NCBI RefSeq assembly: GCF_025244925.1
Contig: NZ_CP104275.1
Span: 62,001 to 126,000 of the forward strand
Direction: 5' to 3'
Length of the DNA stretch: 64,000 nucleotides
Origin: Arthrobacter zhaoxinii
GTDB lineage: Bacteria > Actinomycetota > Actinomycetes > Actinomycetales > Micrococcaceae
Position numbers and translations under genes: made by a program. Positions 40,881 to 51,817 of the stretch are shown here, piece after piece. Within the stretch, counting starts at the first letter, position 1, and every line of letters begins with the position of its first letter. Under the pieces are notes generated by a model. That model did not search any database. It saw only the letters and a list, made by a program, of their open reading frames with translations, and had not been told where the DNA came from.

Positions 40881-41207
40881 ATGGCGCAAAAAGTAAAAAT
40901 CATTCTCGTGGATGACGTCGACGGTGGAAGTGCGGATGAGACCGTACGGTTTGCCCTGGACGGGTCACAGTACGAGATTGATCTGTCAAAGGACAATGCC
41001 AAAACTCTCCGCGATGCACTGAAGCCCTATGTTGATGCCGGCCGCAAGGTTGGCGGCCGCACCGGCCGTCCGCGCGGCACCGGATCCGCCCGCAGTAATG
41101 AAGCAGCACAGATCCGCGAATGGGCCCGTAAGAACGGCTACACGGTTTCCGAGCGGGGCCGCGTCAACAGCGAGATCATCGATGCCTACCGGGCAGCGCA
41201 GAGCTAG
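40881..41207 (+). CDS. lsr2: Nucleoid-associated protein Lsr2
   Basis: 108 residues; actinobacterial H-NS-like protein that bridges and silences AT-rich DNA. N-terminal dimerisation domain MAQKVKIILVDDVDGGSADETVRFALDGS, basic Gly/Arg linker GGRTGRPRGTGS, and C-terminal DNA-binding helix-turn-helix with REWARKNGYTVSERGRVNSEIIDAY containing the Arg-Gly-Arg minor-groove clamp. Its promoter lies in AT-rich DNA, so autorepression is plausible. Confidence 0.95.
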   Translation: MAQKVKIILVDDVDGGSADETVRFALDGSQYEIDLSKDNAKTLRDALKPYVDAGRKVGGRTGRPRGTGSARSNEAAQIREWARKNGYTVSERGRVNSEIIDAYRAAQS

Positions 41208-41225
41208 GCGTACTGCTTAGGTCTC

Positions 41226-41240
41226 ACGCCGATGGCGAAC
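41226..41240. promoter_or_regulatory. ClgR-type operator upstream of clpC
   Basis: ACGCCGATGGCGAAC matches the published actinobacterial ClgR consensus core CGCYNANRGCGWWS at every defined position (CGC 41227-41229, GCG 41235-41237, then AAC). It lies 64 bases upstream of the clpC start. ClgR activates clpC and clpP genes in Corynebacterium, Streptomyces and Mycobacterium. Confidence 0.7.
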
Positions 41241-41303
41241 AAGCTCCTATTGCACCCCTGGGGCACGTAGCATCGAATTACGCGTTAGCTAGGAGTGTGC
41301 CTC

Positions 41304-43811
<2,508 letters not shown>

Positions 43812-43840
43812 CAACCGGATAGCAGAACCAATTGCACGGT

Positions 43841-43875
43841 AAGGACCCGGCGGGCAGACAGCCCGCCGGGTCCTT
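43841..43875 (+). terminator. Terminator of clpC
   Basis: A perfect stem AAGGACCCGGCGGGC / GCCCGCCGGGTCCTT with a five-base AGACA loop, 30 bases after the clpC stop. Only two Ts follow. Confidence 0.7.
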
Positions 43876-43959
43876 CCGCGTTAACCGGGCCCCGGGTCGG
43901 TGGCGCTGACCGGCGGAAGCATTTGGGCGGACCCGCCCCGGCAGCCCTAGACTGGGCCG

Positions 43960-44475
43960 GTGACCTCCGTACCCGCCATCACTATCCGCCGCGCCCGCAC
44001 CTCCGACGTGCCGAGGATCCGCGCCCTTGTTGCGCCCCTGGCCGAGGAACGGATCCTGGTGGCCAAGGAAGCGGTGGCCTACTACGAGGCGCTGCAGGAA
44101 TTCTGGGTCGCCGAGGACGCTGACGGGCGGGTTGTCGGGTGCGGTGCCCTGCACGTGATGTGGGAAGACCTTGCCGAGGTGCGGACGCTGGCCGCCGATC
44201 CGGCCCTGCGCGGCAGCGGCATCGGCCATCGCCTGCTGGAACAGCTGCTGGCCGATGCCGTCGAAATCGGCGTCACCCGGGTTTTCTGCCTGACCTTTGA
44301 AGTGGAATTCTTCCGCCGGCACGGATTTGCCGTGATGGCCAATCAATCCGCCGTCGATCCCGAGGTCTACTCCGAACTGCTGCGCTCCTCGGATGAGGGC
44401 GTCGCCGAATTCCTGGACCTTGCGCGGGTAAAGCCGAACACCCTCGGAAATACACGGATGATCCGCTCGTTTTAG
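43960..44475 (+). CDS. Amino-acid N-acetyltransferase (GNAT), ArgA-like
   Basis: 171 residues, single GNAT domain. The acetyl-CoA loop is LAADPALRGSGIGHRLLEQL; CGALHVMWEDLAEVRTL and VFCLTFEVEFFRRHGF match the actinobacterial class of short N-acetylglutamate synthases (ArgA of Mycobacterium type), which acetylate glutamate at the start of arginine synthesis. The arg operon is not nearby, so substrate is a reasonable inference only. GTG start with a TAGACT box (43947-43952) seven bases upstream, so probably leaderless. Confidence 0.75.
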   Translation: MTSVPAITIRRARTSDVPRIRALVAPLAEERILVAKEAVAYYEALQEFWVAEDADGRVVGCGALHVMWEDLAEVRTLAADPALRGSGIGHRLLEQLLADAVEIGVTRVFCLTFEVEFFRRHGFAVMANQSAVDPEVYSELLRSSDEGVAEFLDLARVKPNTLGNTRMIRSF

Positions 44476-44668
44476 CCGGCGGACGCCCGCGGGGCGTTCG
44501 CAGAGAGAGGAACCGGCGGGTCTGCGCTGGCCTTTTCCTTTCAATACTGGATAAGCTCAGGCTACTTAGCATCATCAACGGCCCCGATGAAGCGCGGCGA
44601 AAAAACGGCTGCGAACCAGCAGCGGTTTCGCGTTTGAGACGGGCCACGATCAGAAAGCGGGTTCAGTA

Positions 44669-44845
44669 ATGGGCGCAGATGACAAGATGCAGAACAAGGC
44701 CGAAAACCTTGGCGGCAAGGTCAAGGAAGGCGTAGGCAAGGCTACCGGCAACGAGAGCATGGAAGCCGAAGGCCACGGCGACCAGGCCAAGTCGAGCCTG
44801 AAGGACGCCGGAGAAAACGTCAAGGACGCTTTCAAGGGCAAGTAA
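44669..44845 (+). CDS. CsbD family stress protein
   Basis: 58 residues, the compact CsbD fold: repeated Lys/Gly/Asp-rich helices (NKAENLGGKVKEGVGKATGNE, DQAKSSLKDAGENVKDAFKGK). CsbD-like proteins are general-stress proteins of unknown mechanism, under sigma-B in Bacillus. The ATG at 44669 is part of TAATG with no strong ribosome site. A 193-base gap upstream (44476-44668) has no gene; I could not find a convincing sigma-B-type promoter in it. A strong terminator follows. Confidence 0.85.
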   Translation: MGADDKMQNKAENLGGKVKEGVGKATGNESMEAEGHGDQAKSSLKDAGENVKDAFKGK

Positions 44846-44854
44846 GGCTTTAGC

Positions 44855-44888
44855 AAAAAGCGGGAGGGGTTCACCCCTCCCGCTTTTT
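44855..44888 (+). terminator. Rho-independent terminator after csbD-like gene
   Basis: AAAAAGCGGGAGGGG / CCCCTCCCGCTTTTT with a short TTCA loop. The A-tract on one side and T-tract on the other make it bidirectional, ten bases after the stop. Confidence 0.9.
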
Positions 44889-45042
44889 CGTGCCGGAAAC
44901 TGTTTTCGAGGCCTCCACCAGTGCCGGCTGGACACCCTGCTGCCCTGTCGCACTGCAACACGCACAGGTAGGGTCGTTGGGGTGAGGGAGCCTTGGCGTG
45001 CCCGCAGGGCTCAAAGTCCGTCCACTAAGGAGCCCCGGCGTC

Positions 45043-46044
45043 ATGAAGAAACTCATCAACAATCCCCGCTCGGTGGTGGCCGAATCGCTCGAAGGCTTCG
45101 GGCTGGCCCACCACGAGCTGGTCCAGATCCATCTGGACCCGGACTACGTGCTTCGGCGCGACGTCCCGGTCGAGGGCAGGGTAGGTCTGGTCTCCGGCGG
45201 CGGCAGCGGTCACGAGCCGCTGCACGGCGGCTATGTGGGCCGCGGAATGCTCACCGCCGCTGTCCCCGGTCCGGTGTTCACCTCGCCTACCCCGGACCAG
45301 ATCCTGCCGGCCATCGTGAAGAGCGATTCCGGGTCGGGCGTCCTGCTGGTCGTGAAGAACTACACCGGAGACGTCCTGAACTTCGAGACCGCCGCCGAGC
45401 TTGCCGCCGTCGAAGGCATCGACGTCCGCACAGTGGTGGTGAACGACGACGTCGCGGTGGAGGACTCGCTCTACACCGCGGGCAGGCGTGGCGTAGCCGG
45501 TACCGTGCTGCTGGAGCGGATCGCCGGCGGTGCCGCGGACCGGGGCGACGATCTTGGCAAGGTGGCGGAGATCGCCGAGCGGGTGAACGCCAACGTGCGG
45601 TCCATGGGCGTGGCCCTGGCACCCTGCACGGTGCCGCATGCCGGCGAGCCGAGCTTCACCCTCGCTGAAGACGAGATTGAAATGGGCGTGGGAATCCACG
45701 GCGAGCCCGGGCGGCACCGGGTGGCGATGACCAACGCAGATTCCATTACGGACCAGCTGATGGAACCGGTGCTGAGCGACCTCGGGGTCGCCTCCGGGGA
45801 CCGGGTGCTGCTGTTTGTGAACGGAATGGGCGGAACCCCGCTGAGCGAGCTGTACATCGTGTACCGCCGCGCGGCTAAGATCCTTGAAGAGCGCGGCGCC
45901 CGGGTGGAGCGTTCCCTGGTGGGCAACTACATCACCGCCCTGGAAATGGAGGGTGCGTCAGTGACCGTCCTGAGACTGGACGATGAGATGACGGAGCTGT
46001 GGGACTCGCCGGTGAACACCCCGGCACTGCGGTGGGGAGTCTAG
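45043..46044 (+). CDS. dhaK: Dihydroxyacetone kinase subunit DhaK
   Basis: 333 residues; binds dihydroxyacetone covalently for phosphorylation to DHAP. GGGSGHEPLHGGYVG (52-66) is the dihydroxyacetone-site loop and GIHGEPGRH contains the His219 that forms the hemiaminal. Start: AAGGAG about 12 bases before the ATG at 45043; an earlier ATG at 44998 would add non-family sequence. First gene of dhaKLM; two bases before dhaL. Confidence 0.92.
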   Translation: MKKLINNPRSVVAESLEGFGLAHHELVQIHLDPDYVLRRDVPVEGRVGLVSGGGSGHEPLHGGYVGRGMLTAAVPGPVFTSPTPDQILPAIVKSDSGSGVLLVVKNYTGDVLNFETAAELAAVEGIDVRTVVVNDDVAVEDSLYTAGRRGVAGTVLLERIAGGAADRGDDLGKVAEIAERVNANVRSMGVALAPCTVPHAGEPSFTLAEDEIEMGVGIHGEPGRHRVAMTNADSITDQLMEPVLSDLGVASGDRVLLFVNGMGGTPLSELYIVYRRAAKILEERGARVERSLVGNYITALEMEGASVTVLRLDDEMTELWDSPVNTPALRWGV

Positions 46045-46046
46045 GA

Positions 46047-46688
46047 ATGGCACTGGATGCAGCCTGGGCAGATAAGTGGATGCGCCTCAGCGCCGCCGCC
46101 CTCAGCGAGAACCGGCAGCGGCTGACCACCCTGGACCGGGAGATCGGCGACGCGGACCACGGCGAAAACATGGAACGCGGGTTCAGCGCGGTGGTGGAGA
46201 AGCTGGAGGCCGACGGCGTTCCGGAAACTCCCGGAGCAGTCTTCAAGACCACGGCCATGACCCTGATGTCGAAGGTGGGAGGTGCCGCCGGCCCGCTGTA
46301 CGGGACGGCGTTCCTGCGTGCCTCCACCGCGGCCGGTACGGCGCCGGTCCTCGGCCCGGCCGAACTGGTGGCTGTCCTAGCGGCAGCCCGGGACGGCATA
46401 GTTGCCCGCGGCAAGGCCGAACCGGGCGACAAGACCATGATCGATGCCTGGACCCCCGCCGTCGATGCCGCCGCGACGGCCGAGTCTGCCGGCTCCGGGC
46501 CGGTGGAGATCCTCACTGCGGCCGCGAACGCCGCCGAGGCGGGATTGGCCGGGACCGAGCCGCTCGTCGCCCGCAAAGGCCGGGCCAGCTACTTGGGGGA
46601 ACGCAGTGCCGGACATCTGGATCCCGGAGCAGCCTCCACGGCGCTGATCCTGCACGCGGCGGTTTCGGCGGCGGAGGCGGCAGCGTGA
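46047..46688 (+). CDS. dhaL: Dihydroxyacetone kinase subunit DhaL
   Basis: 213 residues; the ADP-binding subunit. The metal/nucleotide motif is GDADHGEN (34-41). VGGAAGPLYGTAFLRA near 78 and GDKTMIDAWTPA are conserved. ADP stays bound and is rephosphorylated by DhaM, so no free ATP is used. Overlaps dhaM by four bases (GTGA). Confidence 0.92.
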   Translation: MALDAAWADKWMRLSAAALSENRQRLTTLDREIGDADHGENMERGFSAVVEKLEADGVPETPGAVFKTTAMTLMSKVGGAAGPLYGTAFLRASTAAGTAPVLGPAELVAVLAAARDGIVARGKAEPGDKTMIDAWTPAVDAAATAESAGSGPVEILTAAANAAEAGLAGTEPLVARKGRASYLGERSAGHLDPGAASTALILHAAVSAAEAAA

Positions 46689-47416
46689 GTGTCGGCCTGG
46701 TGGTTGTCTCCCACAGCGCGAAACTGGCTGAGGGCGTCTGCGAGCTTGCCGCCCAGATGGCCGCCGATGTTTCCATTGCTGCGGCCGGCGGGACGGACGA
46801 CGGCGGCATCGGCACCAGCCTGGAGAAAATCATGGCCGGTATTGCCGCCACGGACTCCGGCGAGGGCACGGTGCTGCTGACCGATCTGGGATCCGCGGTG
46901 ATGACCGCGGAATCCGCCCTGGAGTTCCTCGAACCCGAGCAGCAGCAGCGGGTCCGGATGGCGGATGCGCCGCTGGTGGAGGGTACGGTGGCCGCGGCCG
47001 TAGCGGCGCAGACCGGCAGGAACGTCGCTGACGTTGCGGCTGCGGCGGAGTCCGCCGGAGCATCCTATGCACCGGACGGTGAAACGCCCGGTAAAGCGTC
47101 CGGCGCAGCCGGCGACGCCGGCGCGCCCGCGCCTGCGGAACCGGAGCCGGCTGCCGGTGACACCGCCAGCGGTGCCTGGACGCTGGTAAACCCGATGGGC
47201 CTGCATGCCCGTCCGGCTGCGGTGGTGGCCCAACTGCTGGCGGACCTGGATGCGGAGATCACCATCAACGGGGTGGACGGCAAATCGGTCATGATGCTGA
47301 TGACGCTGGGCCTGCGGCCGGGGGAGACCCTCAGCGCCACTGCCACCGGACCCGATGCGGCCCGGGCCGTGGAACTCCTGGCGGAGCAGGTGCGGAACGG
47401 GTTCGGGGAAATCTGA
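46685..47416 (+). CDS. dhaM: PTS-dependent dihydroxyacetone kinase phosphotransferase DhaM with HPr domain
   Basis: 243 residues; an N-terminal EIIA-Man-like domain with phosphorylatable His10 (LVVVSHSAKLAEG) and a C-terminal HPr domain with His174 (NPMGLHARPAA) and the regulatory-Ser-like GKSVMMLM segment. An Ala/Pro/Glu-rich linker (about 125-162) connects them. The EI domain present in E. coli DhaM is missing, so phosphate must come from the general PTS enzyme I encoded elsewhere. GTG start. Confidence 0.9.
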   Translation: MSVGLVVVSHSAKLAEGVCELAAQMAADVSIAAAGGTDDGGIGTSLEKIMAGIAATDSGEGTVLLTDLGSAVMTAESALEFLEPEQQQRVRMADAPLVEGTVAAAVAAQTGRNVADVAAAAESAGASYAPDGETPGKASGAAGDAGAPAPAEPEPAAGDTASGAWTLVNPMGLHARPAAVVAQLLADLDAEITINGVDGKSVMMLMTLGLRPGETLSATATGPDAARAVELLAEQVRNGFGEI

Positions 47417-47428
47417 GTCCTTCGCCGG

Positions 47429-48370
47429 TCAAAGCGGCAGCGACACTCCGCTGGCGTCTTCCGCGGCCAGCCGGTCCGCGATCAGACCGGTGAGCGCCCG
47501 CTCCATCTGCTCCTGCGGTGCCTGCAGCCGGTGCAGTGCGGCCAAGGGGCCGAGTTCGGCCGCCAGGGGCGGGGCGCCCAGATCAACCGGCGCGTGCAGC
47601 AGCAGTTCCCGGCGGACCGGGCCGTCAGCCGAGCGCAGCACCGCCATCATGGCCCCGCGGACCTGGCGGTCCGTTCCCGCCCAGGCCTGGCCCTTGGCGG
47701 TGTAATGCGGTTCCGGCCTGCCCGCGGCCACCCAGGCGCAGCGGTCCAGTATCGGACACTGTTCGCATTTAGGGCTGCGGGCCGTGCACACCACCGCGCC
47801 GAGTTCCATGACGGAAGCATTCCAGGCCACGGAATCCGAGGTGTCGGCGGGCAGCAGTGAAGCAGCGAGCCGCATTTCCGCAGCGGTCAGCGCGGGTGAG
47901 GGCAGGGCATTGCCGGTCACTGCGCGGGCATGTACCCGCCGGATGTTGGTGTCCACCACTGTTTCCCGCCGGCCGAAGGCAAACGCCGCCACAGCTGCGG
48001 CCGTATAGTCGCCGACGCCGGGCAGCCGCAGCAATTCCGGGTAGGTCGAGGGAACCTCGCCCCCGAACTCCTCCACAATGGCCTTCGCGGCGGCGTGCAG
48101 CCGCAGCGCCCGGCGAGGATAGCCGAGCCTGCCCCAGGCCCGGACCGCCTCGCCGCTGGATTCCGAGGCCAGCCCGGCCGGCGTCGGCCACCGCTGCAGC
48201 CACGAAACCCAGACCGGCAGGACGCGGACTACGGGTGTCTGCTGGAGCATGATTTCACTGACCAGCACACCCCAGGGCGTGCGGTCGGAATCCCGCCAAG
48301 GGAGGTCGCGGGCATTGCCGGCGAACCACCCGGTGATACGACGGTGCAGTTCTTCCGCCTGTGAATCCAT
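47429..48370 (-). CDS. mutY: A/G-specific adenine DNA glycosylase
   Basis: 313 residues; removes adenine opposite 8-oxoguanine. Catalytic Glu39 in SEIMLQQT, helix-hairpin-helix LPGVGDYTAAAV (116-127), catalytic Asp140 in VVDTNIRRV and the [4Fe-4S] cluster C195-x6-C202-x2-C205-x5-C211. The C-terminal NUDIX-like 8-oxoG sensor is short, as in many actinobacteria. It converges on dhaM with 12 bases between stops. Confidence 0.93.
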   Translation of the reverse strand: MDSQAEELHRRITGWFAGNARDLPWRDSDRTPWGVLVSEIMLQQTPVVRVLPVWVSWLQRWPTPAGLASESSGEAVRAWGRLGYPRRALRLHAAAKAIVEEFGGEVPSTYPELLRLPGVGDYTAAAVAAFAFGRRETVVDTNIRRVHARAVTGNALPSPALTAAEMRLAASLLPADTSDSVAWNASVMELGAVVCTARSPKCEQCPILDRCAWVAAGRPEPHYTAKGQAWAGTDRQVRGAMMAVLRSADGPVRRELLLHAPVDLGAPPLAAELGPLAALHRLQAPQEQMERALTGLIADRLAAEDASGVSLPL

Positions 48371-48452
48371 CTAGCACTCCCTTGACCAGCAATACTCTAC
48401 TAACCGGCGTGGTGCGCCTCGTAATCGAGGTGCCGGTCCCTAGCCTTGAACC

Positions 48453-49121
48453 ATGAAGGGGACCCGAACACAGCAGCCGGCCGGAGACCGCACCGGTCCG
48501 CGGCGGCCGAGCCCCGCCGTCTACCGTCGCCGGCGGCTCGTTGCCGCCGTCCTTGCCGTGCTGCTCCTCGTGGGGCTCGGCTTCGCAGTTGCCGCCGTGG
48601 TTGGCCTACTGGCCCCGGAAAAACACCCCGTAGCCGACGCCACCGTCCCGGCTCCGACCCTCACCGCGCCGGCCGCCACCCCGGCCGCGGCTCGAGCACC
48701 GAAACCACCGAAACCGGCGGCAAGCCCGTCGGAATCCGCCTGCCGGCCGGACGCAGTCTCGGTGACGGCGGCCACCGATGCCGGGACCTACCCGGCCGGA
48801 GCCGCACCTATCCTGACCCTCACCGTCACCAACACCGGGGAATCAGCCTGCGAGATCAACGTGGGCACTTCCCAGATGGAATTCCTCGTGGCCAGCGGAT
48901 CGGACCGGATCTTCTCCTCCGTGGACTGCCAGGACGGCGGCAAGGACTACCTCCGGAAGGTGGAGCCCGGAGCGTCGGAGACGGCCAACTTCACCTGGGA
49001 ACGGAACCGGTCAGCACCGGGCTGCGCTGCCGTGGCTTCCAACCCCAACCCCGGCTACTACGTGTTCACTGCCCGGCTTGGGGAAACCAGCAGCGAAGCA
49101 GCCGTCTTCGAACTGGAATAG
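48453..49121 (+). CDS. Membrane-anchored protein with extracytoplasmic domain, unknown
   Basis: 222 residues: cytoplasmic basic N-terminus, one transmembrane helix (about 29-52), an Ala/Pro-rich linker (62-92) and a ~130-residue secreted beta-sandwich-like domain with three cysteines (TLTVTNTGESACEINVGTSQ; DGGKDYLRKVEPG; SAPGCAAVAS), reminiscent of DUF4232-type domains. Function unknown. A TAGCCT box (48441-48446) ends six bases before the ATG, so it may be leaderless. Divergent from mutY and convergent to disA. Confidence 0.7.
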   Translation: MKGTRTQQPAGDRTGPRRPSPAVYRRRRLVAAVLAVLLLVGLGFAVAAVVGLLAPEKHPVADATVPAPTLTAPAATPAAARAPKPPKPAASPSESACRPDAVSVTAATDAGTYPAGAAPILTLTVTNTGESACEINVGTSQMEFLVASGSDRIFSSVDCQDGGKDYLRKVEPGASETANFTWERNRSAPGCAAVASNPNPGYYVFTARLGETSSEAAVFELE

Positions 49122-49123
49122 TC

Positions 49124-50200
49124 CTACATAAACCGGTCAAGAAGGCTGGTTTCAGCGATCCGGGAGAGACCCTCACGAACGGTGCGGGCACGCTGCTCCC
49201 CGATGCCGTCGACCGTCATCAGATCATCAATGTTTGCCGCCATGAGGTTCTGCAGGCCGCCGAAGTGGTCCACCAGCCGGTTCGACACCGCCGGGGGAAC
49301 GGATTTGATGTTGCTCAGGAGCCGGTAGCCGCGCGGCTGCACCACTGCTTCAAGGGAATCCTGGCCCGGCTGGAAGCCCACCACCGCGGCGATCTTGCTG
49401 AGGTCCACCATTTCGGACGAACTCATGTTCTGCAGGGTGGCGATCTGTTCCTCGACATTGCGTTTGCCGTCATTCAGGTCGGCGTAGTCACGCAGGATCA
49501 TTTCGCTGCCCGGTCCAAGGCCGGTGGTCAGTTCCTCCAGCTGCAGGGACAGCAGACGGCCGTCCACTCCAAGTTCGAGGACATACTGGGAGATTTCCTC
49601 GGAAATCCGGCGGACCATTTCCTGGCGCTGCAGCGTGACCGCTACGTCGCGGACCGTCACCATCGCTTCGATTTCCAGTGCGGAGAGGGAATTCGTGACC
49701 TGGTCCAGCCGGGCGCGGTACCGCTCGAGGGTCGCCAGTGCCTGGTTGGCGCGGGCCAGCACCGGCTCGGATCCTTCCAGGACATGGCGGAGTCCGCCGA
49801 CGTAGAGCTGGATGATCCGCATGGACTGGCTGACCGAAATCACCGGGAAGCCGGTCTGGATGGCAACCCGCTCGGCCGTCCGGTGCCGGGTGCCGGACTC
49901 ATGCGTTTCGATGGTGTGGTCGGGGACCAGCTGCACGGCCGCCCGCAGGATGTTCCTGGCGTCGCGGTCACAGACAATCGCGCCGTCCATTTTCGCCAGC
50001 TCCCGCAGCCTGGTGGGAGAGAAGTCAATGCCGATGTCGAACCCGCCGGAACAAATGGCGTCCACCGCGCGGTCAAAGCCCAGGACGATCAGGGCGCCGG
50101 TGCGGCCCCGCAGGATGCGCTCGAGTCCGTCACGGAGCTCGGTCCCCGGTGCTACCCGCGCCAGGGTTGCTTTCAGCGCGTCTTCGGGACTGCGGGCCAT
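49124..50200 (-). CDS. disA: DNA integrity scanning protein DisA, diadenylate cyclase
   Basis: 358 residues; makes c-di-AMP and scans DNA for damage. The DAC domain has DGA (72-74) and GTRHRTAE with RHRTAE at 105-110. The helical spine follows, then a C-terminal helix-hairpin-helix domain with MTVDGIGEQRARTVREGL. Start: the frame extends 43 codons upstream without conservation; the ATG at 50200 is preceded by AAGGAAGTGACC. It lies downstream of radA with a 195-base gap holding a TAGTAT -10-like box on the minus strand (50259-50264). Confidence 0.95.
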   Translation of the reverse strand: MARSPEDALKATLARVAPGTELRDGLERILRGRTGALIVLGFDRAVDAICSGGFDIGIDFSPTRLRELAKMDGAIVCDRDARNILRAAVQLVPDHTIETHESGTRHRTAERVAIQTGFPVISVSQSMRIIQLYVGGLRHVLEGSEPVLARANQALATLERYRARLDQVTNSLSALEIEAMVTVRDVAVTLQRQEMVRRISEEISQYVLELGVDGRLLSLQLEELTTGLGPGSEMILRDYADLNDGKRNVEEQIATLQNMSSSEMVDLSKIAAVVGFQPGQDSLEAVVQPRGYRLLSNIKSVPPAVSNRLVDHFGGLQNLMAANIDDLMTVDGIGEQRARTVREGLSRIAETSLLDRFM

Positions 50201-50352
50201 GGTCACTTCCTTCCGGCCCGGGGGCCTGGACAATCTGGGCTGAGGCTTGCCCGTCCCTATACTAGTGGGAGATTCCGGTACACTCTCCACCGCGTGAACC
50301 ACGGCACGTCCCTGCCCGGGGCGCAGCACGCTTCCATTCCGCCCGGTCCCGT

Positions 50353-50373
50353 GACCCGGCGCACGGCCGGGTC
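50353..50373 (-). terminator. Hairpin just after radA
   Basis: Minus-strand stem-loop GACCCGGC / GCCGGGTC with a five-base loop, starting 23 bases after the radA stop. There is no T-tract. It may partly separate radA from disA. Confidence 0.45.
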
Positions 50374-50395
50374 CGCCGGCGCCGCGGCGGCAGTG

Positions 50396-51763
50396 TTAGA
50401 AGAGCAGCTCGAGCGCCTCGGCCAGGGTGGAGACTTCGCGGACCTTGAAGCCGGCCGGGACATTTCCCGGTCCGTTGGGGGAGGCCGGAACCACCGCGTG
50501 GGTGAAGCCCAGCCGTTCCGCCTCGGTGATCCGGCGGCCGATACCGGGCACCGGACGCACCTCCCCGGCCAGTCCCACCTCGCCGAAGGCAATGAGCTGG
50601 GCTGGCAGCGGTTTGTTCATTTTCGCCGACGCCACCGCCAGCGCCACCGCAAGGTCCGTCGCAGGTTCGCTCAGCTTCACGCCGCCCACGGTGGAGACGT
50701 AGCTGTCATCCTTGGCCAGGCTCATGGAGGCACGCTGCTGCAGGACCGCCAGCAGCATGGCCACGCGGGAGGCGTCCACACCGCTCGTGGCGCGGCGTGC
50801 CTGGGCATTACCGGTTTCCGCGACCAGGGACTGCACCTCGGCCACCAGCGGACGCTTGCCCTCCAGCGTCACGGTGATGCAGGTGCCCGACACCGGGTCC
50901 TTGGTGCGCGAGACGAAAAGCCCGCTGGGATCGGCGAGCCCTTCGATGCCGTCTTCGGTCAGGTCGAAGCAGCCCACCTCGTCCGTCGGCCCGTACCGGT
51001 TCTTGACCGCACGCAGCAGCCGCAGCCTCGAATGCCTGTCGCCGTCGAACTGGCACACCACATCCACCAGGTGCTCCAGCAGCCGCGGGCCGGCGATGGA
51101 CCCGTCCTTGGTGACATGGCCGACCAGCAGGGTGGTCATGTTCCGGGTCTTGGCAGCGTTGATCAGGGAGGCCGCCACCTCACGGACCTGGCTCACTCCG
51201 CCGGCGCTGCCGTCCACAGCGGTACTGCTCAGGGTCTGGACCGAATCCACTATCAACAGTCCGGGGGAGACCTGCTCCACCTGGCCCAGGGCCTGGCCCA
51301 GGTCCGTTTCCGCGCTGAGATAGAGGTTCTCCGACACGGCGCCGATGCGCTCGGCCCGCAGCTTCACCTGCGCCGTGGATTCCTCACCCGTAACGTAGAG
51401 AACGTCACGCCCCGCTCCTGCCACACGGGCAGCGACGTCGAGGAGCAGGGTGGACTTGCCTACACCGGGCTCGCCGGCCAGCAGGATCACGGCGCCCGGG
51501 ACCAGCCCGCCGCCCAGGACGCGGTCCAGTTCACCGACCCCGGTGGCCTGATAGGCGGCAGTGGTGGCGTCCACCTCACCGATCCGCAGCGCCGGGCGGG
51601 CAACTACTGTGGCGGCGGTGGTGCGGGCAAGGACTTCACCGGATTCCTCCACTGTTCCCCAGGCCTGGCATTCGCCGCAGCGTCCCACCCATTTGGCCGT
51701 TGTCCAACCGCATTCCGAGCAGCGGAAGTTGGCGGTCTTGGGCCGTGCAGTCTTTGTTGCCAT
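50396..51763 (-). CDS. radA: DNA repair protein RadA
   Basis: 455 residues; recombination branch-migration ATPase. N-terminal zinc finger with C15, C18, C29 and C32 (CSECGW...CGEC), RecA-like core with GEPGVGKS (97-104), the RadA-specific KNRYG (254-258; usually KNRFG), and a C-terminal Lon-protease-like domain (about 290-455). The radA-disA pair is a conserved order in Gram-positive bacteria. Confidence 0.95.
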   Translation of the reverse strand: MATKTARPKTANFRCSECGWTTAKWVGRCGECQAWGTVEESGEVLARTTAATVVARPALRIGEVDATTAAYQATGVGELDRVLGGGLVPGAVILLAGEPGVGKSTLLLDVAARVAGAGRDVLYVTGEESTAQVKLRAERIGAVSENLYLSAETDLGQALGQVEQVSPGLLIVDSVQTLSSTAVDGSAGGVSQVREVAASLINAAKTRNMTTLLVGHVTKDGSIAGPRLLEHLVDVVCQFDGDRHSRLRLLRAVKNRYGPTDEVGCFDLTEDGIEGLADPSGLFVSRTKDPVSGTCITVTLEGKRPLVAEVQSLVAETGNAQARRATSGVDASRVAMLLAVLQQRASMSLAKDDSYVSTVGGVKLSEPATDLAVALAVASAKMNKPLPAQLIAFGEVGLAGEVRPVPGIGRRITEAERLGFTHAVVPASPNGPGNVPAGFKVREVSTLAEALELLF

Positions 51764-51817
51764 GGAAACAGGCTATCCCGCGGCACTGACACTGCTTTTC
51801 TGTCGGTCCGTCCGGCC

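Noticed and set aside
44476..44668. Sigma-B-type promoter before the CsbD gene
   Set aside because: I looked for GTTT-N14-17-GGGTA-like pairs but saw no convincing match in these 193 bases.
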